From Candidatus Hydrogenedens sp. (lineage in GTDB: Bacteria > Hydrogenedentota > Hydrogenedentia > Hydrogenedentales > JAEUWI01), in the NCBI GenBank assembly GCA_016125095.1, contig WGMK01000018.1, forward strand, positions 1-64,000: 64,000 bases of DNA. The letters run 5' to 3'. Numbering within the stretch: position 1 is the first letter of the stretch; every line of letters starts with the position of its first letter. The translations under genes were made by a program, and so were the position numbers. The notes beneath the pieces were generated by a model that ran no database searches, was not told the origin of the DNA, and saw only the letters and a program-made list of their open reading frames with translations. Below, one piece after another: positions 25,407-33,248 of the stretch.

Positions 25407-26495
25407 TCAGAATGTCACATCCGCCGCGGTGGCGATGCTCTGGAGGGTGACGTGCTTTTCGTCGGACACGGCGAGGATCCAGCCGCGGGTACGGTCGACG
25501 CATGCCCAGCCGGACTTGAACCAGGCCCCGGAGCGCGGACTCAGCAGTTCCTGGATGCCGCCCCAATAGGGCCGCATCTCGATGCCGAAGTGCGCGGCGA
25601 GTGCCGCGGCGAGTTCGGGAGCCGCTAGGTCGCCCACATTGAACAGCGGCTCCACCGTGTCGTTGAGGAACACAATGGCGTGGACGCTCCCCGACGGAGC
25701 CAATTCCAACCACCACGAAGAGTACATCGCCACTTCGCGGTTGAAGCGCGTGCCGGTGCGGCGCAGAATCGGGGCGTAGTTGCCCTCCTGCGTGTACTGC
25801 AACGGTGCAATGCCGTCCCACGCGCCGCCGCTCTCGTAAGGCTTGTCTGGAGCGCCACCCGGCGGAAGTCCGTGGTCCAGCATGACGCGGGCCGCAGCCT
25901 CGACGGGCATGCCGAGGTACAGGCCCCGCAGGATCGGCGAACCGCTCACGGCGTAACGGGCGGTCTCACCGGCGGGCGCTGGCGGATTGACCGGCGGGGC
26001 TGGAGCCTCCGGCGTAGTATCCTCCCCCATCCGGCCGAGGGAACCGCCGAGGGCAATGAGGCGCTGCACCATGGCATCTTGCCCCCCGGCTTGCGCGGCA
26101 TCCACCACCGTGAACCCCTCATCGTCGGTTGCATTCACATCGGCCCCGTTATCCAGCAGCAGTTTCACCATCGGCATGTCACCGTTCGCCGCGGCGGCAT
26201 GCAATGGTGTACCGCCCATGATGGCGTCGGCCTGATCAACCGGCGCACCGTGTTCAAGCAACAGCCGTACGAGTTCGACGTTGCCGGTTTCCACGGCCAC
26301 GTGCAACGGGTAGTTGAAGGCAGCCTCGCAGGCGGTGTCCCAATCGACCCCCTGTGCCAGTGCCCGTTCCACCGGTGCAATGTCACTGCCTTGTATGGCC
26401 TCGCACAGCATCGCAGTCCCGACATGATCCGCGATCGCGGCGTTGTGCACGATGCACAACGTCAGCGCGATTACGATCGTTCGCATGTATTTCAT
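25407..26495 (-). CDS. Secreted ankyrin-repeat protein
   Basis: 362 residues with an N-terminal signal peptide (M-K-Y-M-R then a hydrophobic run ending near A-I-A-D, about residue 23). Three to four ankyrin repeats span about 30-155 (N-Y-P-L-H-V-A-V, G-G-T-P-L-H-A-A-A, D-N-G-A-D-V-N-A). A Pro/Ala linker follows (160-180), then a C-terminal domain of about 180 residues that I do not recognise. The product is probably periplasmic and mediates protein contacts; no enzyme motif is visible. It ends at a strong terminator and lies 27 bp downstream of the small membrane-protein gene on the same strand, suggesting a two-gene unit controlled from the divergent promoter region near 27.2 kb. Confidence 0.8.
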   Translation of the reverse strand: MKYMRTIVIALTLCIVHNAAIADHVGTAMLCEAIQGSDIAPVERALAQGVDWDTACEAAFNYPLHVAVETGNVELVRLLLEHGAPVDQADAIMGGTPLHAAAANGDMPMVKLLLDNGADVNATDDEGFTVVDAAQAGGQDAMVQRLIALGGSLGRMGEDTTPEAPAPPVNPPAPAGETARYAVSGSPILRGLYLGMPVEAAARVMLDHGLPPGGAPDKPYESGGAWDGIAPLQYTQEGNYAPILRRTGTRFNREVAMYSSWWLELAPSGSVHAIVFLNDTVEPLFNVGDLAAPELAAALAAHFGIEMRPYWGGIQELLSPRSGAWFKSGWACVDRTRGWILAVSDEKHVTLQSIATAADVTF

Positions 26496-26522
26496 TTCGT
26501 GTGTCTCCTGTTTGCGTTGGAC

Positions 26523-27131
26523 CTACTCGACGTAGACCCGGTCCTCGGCTACCAGCTTCCCGCCGCCCGTCTCCACTTTCACGTCGTAGCTCCCGGCGGC
26601 ATCCAGCAGCACGGGCGCTGCGTAGGTGTCCCATTCCGGCGAAACGATGTGCTGCTCGGCGGGCACCCATGCACTTGCGCCGGACTGGCGCACGAACACC
26701 GTGAGCGTGCTGTCGCCGAAGGGCTCGTCGCCCCGGATGACCATGTGCACCCAGCCCATGGAGAATTCGTTTCCTTCGTTCACCGTGTTCAGGTTCGCGT
26801 CGACCTGCTCGGCGAAGGTGATGGTCCCGCTGCCGCCGGACAGTCCCTGGAGCAGCAGCCCCACGAAGAGCAGGGCGAAGATGCCCAGCTTCACCGGGAC
26901 GTAGGCCGCCTCGCGCGGGTGCTCTTGCGCCCGCTGGATGAGCTCGCTGCGCTTCACGAGGTAGAGCGGGAAGGCGATGAGCCACAGCCAGAGGCTCCCC
27001 AGCGCCCAGGCCCCGGCGGGAAGGTTGTCCCACCCGGCGCGCCCCGGGATACGCCCGATCTTGTTCTTCGTCGCGTCGTGGTAGATCCAGGCGGCGCAGC
27101 CCACCACGAGGAGTTTCATCAGTGTAAGCAT
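26523..27131 (-). CDS. Small membrane-anchored protein of unknown function
   Basis: 202 residues from the ATG at 27131 (AGGAAAG upstream). The N-terminal half holds a start hydrophobic segment, a W-rich membrane segment (about 40-60) and a third near 80-98 (the F-A-L-L-F-V-G-L-L stretch). The C-terminal 100 residues form a beta-rich extracytoplasmic domain without recognised motifs. The first lines (A-W-I-Y-H-D-A-T, then N-x-P-A-G-A-W) resemble small membrane proteins that sense or modify the envelope, but no function can be named. It is divergent from the XRE regulator gene and shares with it a region containing a repeated operator-like motif. Confidence 0.65.
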   Translation of the reverse strand: MLTLMKLLVVGCAAWIYHDATKNKIGRIPGRAGWDNLPAGAWALGSLWLWLIAFPLYLVKRSELIQRAQEHPREAAYVPVKLGIFALLFVGLLLQGLSGGSGTITFAEQVDANLNTVNEGNEFSMGWVHMVIRGDEPFGDSTLTVFVRQSGASAWVPAEQHIVSPEWDTYAAPVLLDAAGSYDVKVETGGGKLVAEDRVYVE

Positions 27132-27254
27132 GGTTTCTCTTTCCTTTGTTGTTGAGTTGTTCTGGCGAAGACGCCCTCGGCCCCAAGAGAGACCCGGATG
27201 CCCGCGCAAAGTTTCTATGGGAAGACGATTATCCGCCCTCCAGTGGCAGCACAT

Positions 27255-27307
27255 GACAATAGTCTGTATGGCGAGCTCCAAGCAAGCTACATAGACAGTT
27301 GTCTGTG
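27255..27307. promoter_or_regulatory. Twin operator-like repeats in the divergent promoter region
   Basis: Two 14-bp sites, GACAATAGTCTGTA (27255-27268) and GACAGTTGTCTGTG (27294-27307), match at 11 of 14 positions and start 39 bp apart (about four helical turns). The second overlaps an AGACA/TGTCT dyad. They lie between the XRE gene (+) and the membrane-protein gene (-), a natural place for the XRE protein to bind. Confidence 0.5.
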
Positions 27308-27361
27308 GTGTGCGTAACCGCCCTTCCGGACAATCCACGCATCTACACGGGAGTGCCCCGA

Positions 27362-27655
27362 ATGCGGGAATTGGAAACGGTCATCGGCGAAGTCGTGCTC
27401 AGCCGCCGCAAGCGGCAGCGGCTCACCCAGGAAGCGCTCGCGGAAGCGACGGGCCTCCACCACACTTATATCGGCCTCATTGAGCGCGGACTGCGTTGTC
27501 CCAGCGCCCGCGTGCTGATCGCGCTCGCCGAAGGGCTCGACACGACCGCCGCCAGCCTGATGGCCAGCGTCGAACGCGAGTTGGCCAAAGCGAAGAGTGC
27601 GAAGCGCCCGGCACCAAAGAAGCGCGTGCCCCGTAAAAGGAGCACGCGCCGGTAG
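27362..27655 (+). CDS. XRE-family helix-turn-helix regulator
   Basis: 97 residues from the ATG at 27362. An HTH_3/XRE domain covers residues 5-65, with L-T-Q-E-A-L-A-E-A-T-G as helix 2 and turn and H-T-Y-I-G-L-I-E-R-G as the recognition helix. The C-terminus is a short Lys/Arg/Pro-rich tail. Its size suits a compact phage-type repressor. The convergent integrase gene ends 28 bp downstream, and the twin GACANTNGTCTGT sites lie upstream, so it may repress itself and the divergent membrane/ankyrin unit. Its effect on the integrase cannot be read from the sequence. Confidence 0.88.
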   Translation: MRELETVIGEVVLSRRKRQRLTQEALAEATGLHHTYIGLIERGLRCPSARVLIALAEGLDTTAASLMASVERELAKAKSAKRPAPKKRVPRKRSTRR

Positions 27656-27682
27656 CGGTGGATTGTTACGTGGAAATCCGTG

Positions 27683-28870
27683 TCACCCGTCCGTACCGGT
27701 GAGGCGGTTGGCGGTCTGGTCCGCGCGGTCTCGCAGACTGGAGTCCGCCAAATGGGCGTACCGCTGGGTCATCTGGCTGGACGAGTGCCCGAGGCTCTTC
27801 TGCACCTCGAACAGGCTCGCTCCGGATTGCACCATGTGCGACGCGAAAGTATGGCGGAGATCGTGGATCCGCATGTCGCTGATCTTGGCGCGCTTGCACG
27901 CGGTCTTGAAAGTGCGGTTTGGCTGCGCCACGGGCTTGTTCGCCAGCTTGCCGGGAAAGACGTAGGGGTGCCCCTTCTTCCGCTGAGATTGCATCAGCAG
28001 GATTTCGTCCATCGCCGCCGCAGACAGATAGACCCGGCGCGACTTACCGGACTTCGTCATGCGCAGCAGGATCGACTGCGCCTCCAGGTCAACATCGTCC
28101 CAGCGCAGGTCGTACACCTCCCGGCACCGCAGGCCCGTAAACAGCAGCATCCGCAGACCGCTCGCGACGACCGGGTTCTCCGCACCTTCGAGCGCCGCAA
28201 GGAAGCGTTTGACCTCGTCCTGCGTCAGGTAGCGGTCGCGGCCCTGCGGCTCCTGGAACTTCTTCACCCCGATACACGGGTTTCTCGCAATCATCTCCCA
28301 CTTCACCGCGAGATTCAGCATGGCCTTTAGCACGATGAGATGGTGATTGGCCGTGGTCGGTGAACGCCCCTCGCGCACCTTGGCGTGGAACTGCTGCACG
28401 TCGCGCGTGGTGATACTGTCCAGTCGCCGGTCGCGGAAGTGGGGCAGCGCTCCGGTGTTGAGGCGGCTCTCGATCACATCCGGCCGCCGCACGGTGTTGC
28501 GGGCATGGGGCAGGTAGTGCTCCTCCGTGAACTCCCCGAAAGTGACGGTATTCGCCAACCGCTCGAAAGCCTCGCGGGGTTCTTCGCCTCGCGCCATCAT
28601 GCCGCGCATCTCCCAGGCGCGCTCCCGCGCGTGGCGCAGGTTCATGCCGGGGAACTCCCCTAGCTTGAGCGCACGCTTCCGGCCCCGCCAGCGGTAGCGG
28701 AAGAACCAGAAGCAGCGCCCATTCTTGCTCTTGTTGAAGCGCAGGCCGATACACTCCGTGTCCGATAGTTCCATCTGCGACGATGGGCTGTCGGGGTCGT
28801 GCGGCGGCAGCGCCTCCAGCTCCCGCTGGGAAAAGCGGAAGCGGGTCTTGCTCTCGACCATTCTGGGCAT
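27683..28870 (-). CDS. Tyrosine recombinase / integrase
   Basis: 395 residues from the ATG at 28870 with AGGAGG upstream. An arm-type N-terminal region comes first, then a SAM-like core-binding domain (about 110-200) and a catalytic domain with all active residues visible: Arg 248 (T-G-L-R-C-R-E), Lys 273, His 336-x-x-Arg 339 (H-D-L-R-H-T-F-A), His 362 (L-G-H-S) and Tyr 371 (Q-R-Y-A-H-L). Such integrases use tRNA genes, commonly with a 7-bp overlap in the anticodon loop, which is exactly the core seen at all four boundaries here. It is the only recombinase found in the island besides the IS30 fragment. It lies unusually far from both ends. Confidence 0.93.
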   Translation of the reverse strand: MPRMVESKTRFRFSQRELEALPPHDPDSPSSQMELSDTECIGLRFNKSKNGRCFWFFRYRWRGRKRALKLGEFPGMNLRHARERAWEMRGMMARGEEPREAFERLANTVTFGEFTEEHYLPHARNTVRRPDVIESRLNTGALPHFRDRRLDSITTRDVQQFHAKVREGRSPTTANHHLIVLKAMLNLAVKWEMIARNPCIGVKKFQEPQGRDRYLTQDEVKRFLAALEGAENPVVASGLRMLLFTGLRCREVYDLRWDDVDLEAQSILLRMTKSGKSRRVYLSAAAMDEILLMQSQRKKGHPYVFPGKLANKPVAQPNRTFKTACKRAKISDMRIHDLRHTFASHMVQSGASLFEVQKSLGHSSSQMTQRYAHLADSSLRDRADQTANRLTGTDG

Positions 28871-29077
28871 GGTCCGTCCTCCTTGGTTTGTGGTCACTCC
28901 GGTGGCGCGGCGGCGCACCACGACGAGCTAGTTCGTTGAGCGGGCTCACTTCGCCCTTGGTTTCAATAGGTTGTTGCGGCAGGAGCCGTCGCGTGACGGT
29001 CCACCCACGGGGCAGTGGCCCCGGCTGCGCCGGATGCTCCGGCGGCGGCAGACCGCACTGGGGCGCGGAGGCCGCTC

Positions 29078-29401
29078 CTACTCCGGAGCGGTATCCGGTT
29101 CCGGCCGGTTGCCGTGGTTCTCCAGGCATCGGCGCAGCTTCGCGTTCGACACGTACTTCCCGTCGATGCGGATGCCCATGCCGTTCTCCGCCTTCCGTCG
29201 AAGGCGCTCCAGCACTTCGCTACGGTTGGTCGCTACCGCGTGACGAACAACATCGCGCAGCCGCAGCGGGCGTTCGGTACTCCCTTCGTAATCGATGATC
29301 GGGTAGAACCAGTCACCCTCGGAAGCGCAGAAGGCCCGCCAAGTGCGGGTGGTGTTGTAGCGGCACAGGTCCATCGACGTGATGTAGAGGCGTTTGGACA
29401 T
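29078..29401 (-). CDS. Hypothetical protein, 107 residues
   Basis: Starts at the ATG at 29401 with AAGGAG upstream. A longer frame to 29731 lacks such a site. The protein is basic and soluble: a tyrosine/tryptophan-rich first half (T-W-R-A-F-C, then W-F-Y-P-I-I-D-Y) and a charged helical second half ending in an acidic tail. No motif is recognised. It lies upstream of the integrase on the same strand, after a 207-bp gap. Function unknown. Confidence 0.55.
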   Translation of the reverse strand: MSKRLYITSMDLCRYNTTRTWRAFCASEGDWFYPIIDYEGSTERPLRLRDVVRHAVATNRSEVLERLRRKAENGMGIRIDGKYVSNAKLRRCLENHGNRPEPDTAPE

Positions 29402-29746
29402 TGGGGACTCCTTGGGGTTGGTGTCTCGATTTCCCTGGCAGACAAGTAGGAAGCGGGCGCGGCGCGGGGACCATCTGCTCGCTCGACCGTTATCAAGCGC
29501 TGGCCGGTACCCACGGGTTGTGTTAGGGGTACAGCGTGACGGGGAGCAGAGCGGGGTCCGGGCGCGCCGCGCCCGCGGAGGTGGCATCGGGCAGCGGGGA
29601 CAATGGAATGGTGCGAGCAACTGGAGGACGACGGCGGGCGCTGCGGCCACAGTCAGGTCTGGCGCAGCGCTCATTCCTTCGGTCATCCGCAGATATGAGG
29701 TCCCGATTTGGACACCACTTACGCGATTCACGTGAATGAGGGCTGC
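29402..29746. other. Intergenic stretch with ATTCACGTGAAT palindrome
   Basis: No gene with a ribosome-binding site is visible in this 345-bp stretch. It contains a GC-rich dyad near 29560-29575 and a perfect 12-bp palindrome ATTCACGTGAAT at 29726-29737, immediately after the end of the small-gene operon. The palindrome could be a regulator site. Confidence 0.4.
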
Positions 29747-29959
29747 CTACCGGAAGTAGCCGAAGTCCGCGAGTTCATCCCGGTGCGTCTGGCGCGCTTG
29801 GGCCAGCAGGCCCTCGAAGTCCAGCCGCTGAGCTGCGGCGTGGTGCATGAGGTCGGAGAGCATCTGGACGAAAGTCTCTTCGCGCGTGCAGTCCAGTGCC
29901 GCCGGGTGCATGGCGAGCAGGTCGCCCGCGATGGCGGCACGCTCCCTCGGCGTGCTCAT
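29747..29959 (-). CDS. Small hypothetical protein, 70 residues
   Basis: ATG at 29959 overlaps the stop of the upstream gene by 4 bp (ATGA), so translation is coupled. Acidic/helical protein (M-S-T-P-R-E-R-A-A start, F-V-Q-M-L-S-D-L-M-H-H core). No motif known. It is the last member of the minus-strand run of small accessory genes. Confidence 0.55.
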   Translation of the reverse strand: MSTPRERAAIAGDLLAMHPAALDCTREETFVQMLSDLMHHAAAQRLDFEGLLAQARQTHRDELADFGYFR

Positions 29960-30468
29960 GGCTTGCCGTCCGGCAGGAAGTCCCCGACGACCCCCTCGTG
30001 CAGGCAGGACTCGCAGCAGCAGGAGGAATCCGGATCCCACTGCTGCCCCTCGTCGCCCTCGGTCACGGTACCGTCGGGGTAGTAGGTCAGGCGCTGCCAG
30101 GTTTCTATGCAGAAGGCCTCGCTCGCACCACACTCCGGGCACACGAAGCGCGCCACCGGGGATGCGTTCTCGGCGGCCGATGGATTGGCGTTAAGCTGGG
30201 GGAAGTCGATGCCGTATTCGCGATCGAGAAGCCGCTGGTATCTGCGCCGTAGCGTCTCGACCGAGAAGGCCTCGATGGCCTCTGCGAGGTCGAGTAGGTC
30301 TCGGTCGTGGAAGCTGAGCACGATACCGATACCGGTGCTGTAGTGCGTGTACTCCACCCCCGCGATGCTTTTCCCCACGAGGCTTTCCGTAAACCGGTCC
30401 AGCACTTTCTTCCCTTCCGGCGTGCGCAGGAAGCGCCCCACGTCGGCGTGGTCGGAGGCATCACCCAT
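29956..30468 (-). CDS. Hypothetical protein with C-terminal zinc-ribbon-like cysteines
   Basis: 170 residues from the ATG at 30468, chosen for the GGAGG six bases upstream; an ATG at 30486 is also in frame. A helical N-terminal half is followed by a C-P-E-C pair near residue 110 and a cluster C-C-C-E-S-C near 149-154, together able to bind one zinc. It overlaps the genes on both sides by a few bases, consistent with one polycistronic unit. Function unknown; a nucleic-acid or protein-binding zinc ribbon is possible. Confidence 0.55.
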   Translation of the reverse strand: MGDASDHADVGRFLRTPEGKKVLDRFTESLVGKSIAGVEYTHYSTGIGIVLSFHDRDLLDLAEAIEAFSVETLRRRYQRLLDREYGIDFPQLNANPSAAENASPVARFVCPECGASEAFCIETWQRLTYYPDGTVTEGDEGQQWDPDSSCCCESCLHEGVVGDFLPDGKP

Positions 30469-30985
30469 GGCCGCCTCCGTTCTCACGCACGGTCTCGCCG
30501 TCCAGGGTGACGCGCGCTGTCTGGTAGGAACTGCCGCACCAGCGAAGGAAGCGGTCGATGACCTCCTCCAGCGTCCTCGGTGTGTAGTCCATGGTGAGGC
30601 AGAGCCGCGGGTATACCGCGTCGTGCTGCTGGAAGAAGCCGCCGGTGAAGCCTACCTCGCGATAGTGCGCGAACGTGAACTTCGCACGCCAGACCATGAT
30701 GTGGTCAGGACCGAGGTGCGGCTCGCGGCCGTTCACGAGGTCGTGCAGGTGGCGTGCCCGCTCCAGGACCGCCTCGGGGGCGTTGCCGCGTTGCGCCCAG
30801 CCGATGTACTCGCACGAGCCCCGACCGAAGGCCTTGCTCTTGGTCTGCGTGACGATGTCCCAGACGTGCGGGTGCTCGTCCACCCACGCGATGACGCGCG
30901 CCAACTCGTGCTCGTCGGTCGTAATTTCCGGCCGCGCGCTGGAGCGCCAGAGCGTGCCGGAGTGCTGGTAGGTTTCTGTCTGCAT
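30461..30985 (-). CDS. Hypothetical protein, 174 residues
   Basis: Starts at the ATG at 30985, 3 bp after the stop of the preceding gene. Soluble, tryptophan-rich protein (V-W-D-I-V-T-Q-T-K-S-K region, later C-L-T-M-D-Y-T-P-R). The pattern resembles proteins of unknown function on plasmids and integrative elements but no motif allows a call. Overlaps the next gene's start. Confidence 0.55.
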   Translation of the reverse strand: MQTETYQHSGTLWRSSARPEITTDEHELARVIAWVDEHPHVWDIVTQTKSKAFGRGSCEYIGWAQRGNAPEAVLERARHLHDLVNGREPHLGPDHIMVWRAKFTFAHYREVGFTGGFFQQHDAVYPRLCLTMDYTPRTLEEVIDRFLRWCGSSYQTARVTLDGETVRENGGGHG

Positions 30986-30988
30986 GGT

Positions 30989-31294
30989 TCAATACTCCGC
31001 TGGCAGCAGCAGCGTCGTGGCATACCGCTCGCCGGTGTCGGGGTTCACCACGCTATCGGTGATGATCCACAGCTTGGTTTCGTCGGGAAGGTGGTAAGCG
31101 GACAGCAGACGGGTGCCATGGACGAGGGCATCGGCGTTGGCCTGCTTGTCCTCCTCGCACAGGGCCTCGCCCCAGTCCCCCTTCGCATGGCGCTGGAGGT
31201 AGTCGATGGGCGCTTGCCCGACCTTCTCCAGCGCGGCGAGCGCTCCGGGCGTCGCGACGACACGGCCCAGGCTGAATGAAACGGCCTTGCTCAT
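30989..31294 (-). CDS. Accessory-genome hypothetical protein of the 'ATPGAL' type
   Basis: 101 residues from the ATG at 31294 (AGGAGG nine bases upstream). The pattern S-L-G-R-V-V-A-T-P-G-A-L, then D-W-G-E, then L-S-A-Y-H-L-P and a final T-L-L-L-P-A-E-Y is a conserved small family that I associate with plasmids, integrative elements and phage-like islands. Its biochemical role is not established. Its leader (31295-31650) has the GGGGTTT inverted repeat and a 10-bp hairpin, and shares its ribosome-binding region with the gene at 31651. Confidence 0.8.
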   Translation of the reverse strand: MSKAVSFSLGRVVATPGALAALEKVGQAPIDYLQRHAKGDWGEALCEEDKQANADALVHGTRLLSAYHLPDETKLWIITDSVVNPDTGERYATTLLLPAEY

Positions 31295-31340
31295 GGGCAG
31301 AGGCCTCCTATCGGTTTGTTTCGGGTTGGTGGAGAGTTGG

Positions 31341-31374
31341 GACAGGCCGGAGCCCCAGAGGACCCCGGCCTGTC
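31341..31374 (-). promoter_or_regulatory. Leader hairpin (GACAGGCCGG / CCGGCCTGTC)
   Basis: A perfect 10-bp inverted repeat with a 14-base loop containing CCCAGAGGA, about 50 bases upstream of the gene at 30989-31294. A shorter related hairpin with a similar loop occurs at 31839-31870 before the next gene up, so the two leaders seem to be duplicates. It may act as an attenuator or leader structure. Confidence 0.5.
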
Positions 31375-31505
31375 GTGATTGATTGGTTGTGAGAGATTGG
31401 TCTTGGGCGGGCTGACACTCCGTCAGAAACCGGGACAAACCCGAGAGAAACCCGGTGGGGAGAACCGGAGGCCTGCCGGGCGGAACAGCCGCGAGGAGGG
31501 GTATC

Positions 31506-31616
31506 GGGGTTTGAGGGGTTTCTTTGCAGCCCCGCGCGCGAGGATGCACGCACCGGGCAGGGATCGCCCGACACATAGCGTAGACGAGAACCAAACCCGA
31601 AACCCCTGAAACCCCC
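31506..31616. repeat. Second GGGGTTT inverted repeat
   Basis: GGGGTTTGAGGGGTTTC at 31506-31522 and GAAACCCCTGAAACCCC at 31599-31615 form a 17-bp inverted repeat with one mismatch and a 76-bp interior. Sequence and geometry match the repeat at 21457-21568, and the interior begins in both with CTTT and a GCCCCGCGCG-like tract. The surrounding 31295-31650 has no gene. Confidence 0.7.
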
Positions 31617-31650
31617 AAACCCCGTGTGGGCCAATACGGTGCAGGTGGTT

Positions 31651-31791
31651 CTACCGCTTCCCGCGGAGCATCAGCACGAGGTCGTTGGCGAGGCGCTTGA
31701 GCAGGCAAGCCCCGCCGCTCCTGCGCACCGGCGGCTTCGTGCCAGCGCAAGCCGACGCGCGGAGGGAATCATGAGTCACGGCCTTGGTCAT
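31651..31791 (-). CDS. Very small basic protein, 46 residues
   Basis: ATG at 31791 with AGGAGG at ideal spacing, in a leader nearly identical around the start to that of the gene at 31294. The peptide is basic (starts M-T-K-A-V, ends L-M-L-R-G-K-R) with two cysteines and no motif. The duplicated start region and good ribosome-binding site favour a real gene, though it could be a decayed copy of its neighbour, since both begin M-x-K-A-V. Confidence 0.45.
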   Translation of the reverse strand: MTKAVTHDSLRASACAGTKPPVRRSGGACLLKRLANDLVLMLRGKR

Positions 31792-31838
31792 GGGCAGGGA
31801 CCTCCTATGGGTTGGTTTAAGGTTGCTACAGAACAGCA

Positions 31839-31870
31839 GCGGCCGGAGCTCCCAGAGGAACCCCGGCCGC
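31839..31870 (-). promoter_or_regulatory. Leader hairpin, diverged copy
   Basis: GCGGCCGG (31839-31846) pairs with CCGGCCGC (31863-31870). The loop resembles that of the hairpin at 31341-31374. Lies 50-80 bases upstream of the 46-residue gene. Confidence 0.45.
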
Positions 31871-31898
31871 CAATTCGCACCTATAAATAAGGTATAGG

Positions 31899-32159
31899 TC
31901 AGGGGACCCCCGGCATGGCGCCGCCGTTCGAGGGCGGTCCGAACGGGTGCCGGTAGTACCGATCGTGCAGCCGGACGAGCCAGCCGCCTGCCACCGTCAC
32001 CGCATCGAGCAGTACCATGTCGCGGTCGTGCACGCGGATGAGCCCGAGCGCGCGGTCGCGTACCACGTGGAACTCGCTGTTGGCGCAGACCTCCAAGTGC
32101 CGGTCCAGCGTCTCGCCGTCGATCACGATGGCGAAGTAGGGCGGGTCACGGTCCGGCAT
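31899..32159 (-). CDS. Hypothetical protein, 86 residues
   Basis: ATG at 32159 lies inside the end of the upstream gene (14-bp overlap), consistent with coupled translation. Beta-rich small protein (Y-F-A-I-V-I-D-G-E-T-L-D-R-H start, H-D-R-D-M-V-L-L-D-A-V-T-V centre) with no recognised motif. Confidence 0.55.
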   Translation of the reverse strand: MPDRDPPYFAIVIDGETLDRHLEVCANSEFHVVRDRALGLIRVHDRDMVLLDAVTVAGGWLVRLHDRYYRHPFGPPSNGGAMPGVP

Positions 32160-32622
32160 CGGGGTGCTCCCGCAGCCATTCCGCCAGCGGTGTGCGCGAC
32201 GCCTCGACATGCACGATGGCATGGATACCTTCGAAGACGTAGACCGCCGTCGGCCCAGCCTTCTCCAGCGCCCTTCGGAGCCGCGTGGACGAGGCGTCGG
32301 TCAGCTTCCAGCGCAGGCCGTAGGATCCGCGCCGGATGGCGATCCGGACCCGCGCCACCTCGCGGTGGGTCACGACGTATACCTGGCCGATGTCCGTCAC
32401 GATGCGCTTCGGCTGTTGTGGCGAACTCCAATGGGGCCTGTTCGACGGACTGCCATCGGTGAGCCGCGCGGGCGTGAGCCATTCCCGGCTCGAGTCCGCC
32501 AGATCGAGCGAGCCCCATACGGCTACGCCGCCGCAGTGCTGGAGCCACCGGGCGACCTTGGCCGCCTGGTAGACGTGCACCGCCAGCGGCGCATCCGCCG
32601 GAGCACAGACTTCCGCGCTCAT
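32146..32622 (-). CDS. Hypothetical protein, 158 residues
   Basis: ATG at 32622 overlaps the upstream stop by 4 bp. A mixed alpha/beta soluble protein with no catalytic signature. The first 45 residues (V-Y-Q-A-A-K-V-A-R-W-L-Q-H-C) look like a helix followed by a strand. Part of the tightly overlapping run at 29.7-34.0 kb. Confidence 0.55.
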   Translation of the reverse strand: MSAEVCAPADAPLAVHVYQAAKVARWLQHCGGVAVWGSLDLADSSREWLTPARLTDGSPSNRPHWSSPQQPKRIVTDIGQVYVVTHREVARVRIAIRRGSYGLRWKLTDASSTRLRRALEKAGPTAVYVFEGIHAIVHVEASRTPLAEWLREHPDAGP

Positions 32623-33248
32623 GCCCCGGCCTCGGACTCTTCAGGCGATTCCTCCGCTGCAGTGTCGTCCACCGGTTCGACCGGTTCTGCCGCAACGGCA
32701 TCATCCTCGCCCTTGCCCTTCTTCGCGAAGAAGGGTTTGGGCTTCGGGGGATGGAGCGGTACCTGTTCGGCGTCCTTGGGCACCTTCATCGCGAGCACGG
32801 CCTGCTCCCAGGTATCCAGCGCGTCGGGCGCAGCCAGCTGGAGCATGCCCTTCTTCTTCGGGTCCTCGTCCGCCGCGAACACGCCCTCGGCCTTGAGGAT
32901 CGCCGCGCCGAAGCCGCTGTTGCAGGAGCTTTGCCCCTTCCACGCGGTCTTCAGCGCCAGCGCGCCCTTGAAGGACTTCGTGCCCTTCGGCAATTGCACG
33001 AGCGACCTGCGGATCGCCTCCGCCGTCACCCATTCCTTGCTGAAGCGGCCGCTGGACTCGTTCCCGCTGATGCGCAGCAGCACGGTGTCGTCCATGCGGC
33101 CAATCTGGTAGGTCAGTTGCCCGTCGCCGCGCGGCGACAGCTTCGGCGCGGTGCTGGTCTTCAGCATCGTCACCATGGGTTCCGCGGCCTCCGGGGAGGC
33201 GGCGGCCGCTTCTTCCTTCGTTTTATCCGTCTTCTTCTTCGGGGGCAT
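32619..33248 (-). CDS. Hypothetical protein with basic N-terminus and acidic C-terminal tail
   Basis: 209 residues; AAGGAA precedes the ATG at 33248, which lies within the end of the YkvA-like gene. The Lys-rich start, a central domain (Y-Q-I-G-R-M-D-D, N-S-G-F-G) and a 35-residue Glu/Asp/Ala-rich tail give the charge layout of many single-strand DNA-binding or annealing proteins, where the acidic tail recruits partners. That similarity is only of layout; no OB-fold or recombinase motif could be identified by eye. Confidence 0.6.
   Translation of the reverse strand: MPPKKKTDKTKEEAAAASPEAAEPMVTMLKTSTAPKLSPRGDGQLTYQIGRMDDTVLLRISGNESSGRFSKEWVTAEAIRRSLVQLPKGTKSFKGALALKTAWKGQSSCNSGFGAAILKAEGVFAADEDPKKKGMLQLAAPDALDTWEQAVLAMKVPKDAEQVPLHPPKPKPFFAKKGKGEDDAVAAEPVEPVDDTAAEESPEESEAGA

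Noticed and set aside
29402..29731. Upstream extension of the 107-residue gene to 29731
   Set aside because: The extension is low-complexity and the ATG at 29401 has a clear AAGGAG site.
21457..31616. GGGGTTT repeats as true telomeres or a linear replicon end
   Set aside because: Only a few copies occur, as inverted repeats inside leaders and not as terminal arrays, so a regulatory or origin role is more likely.
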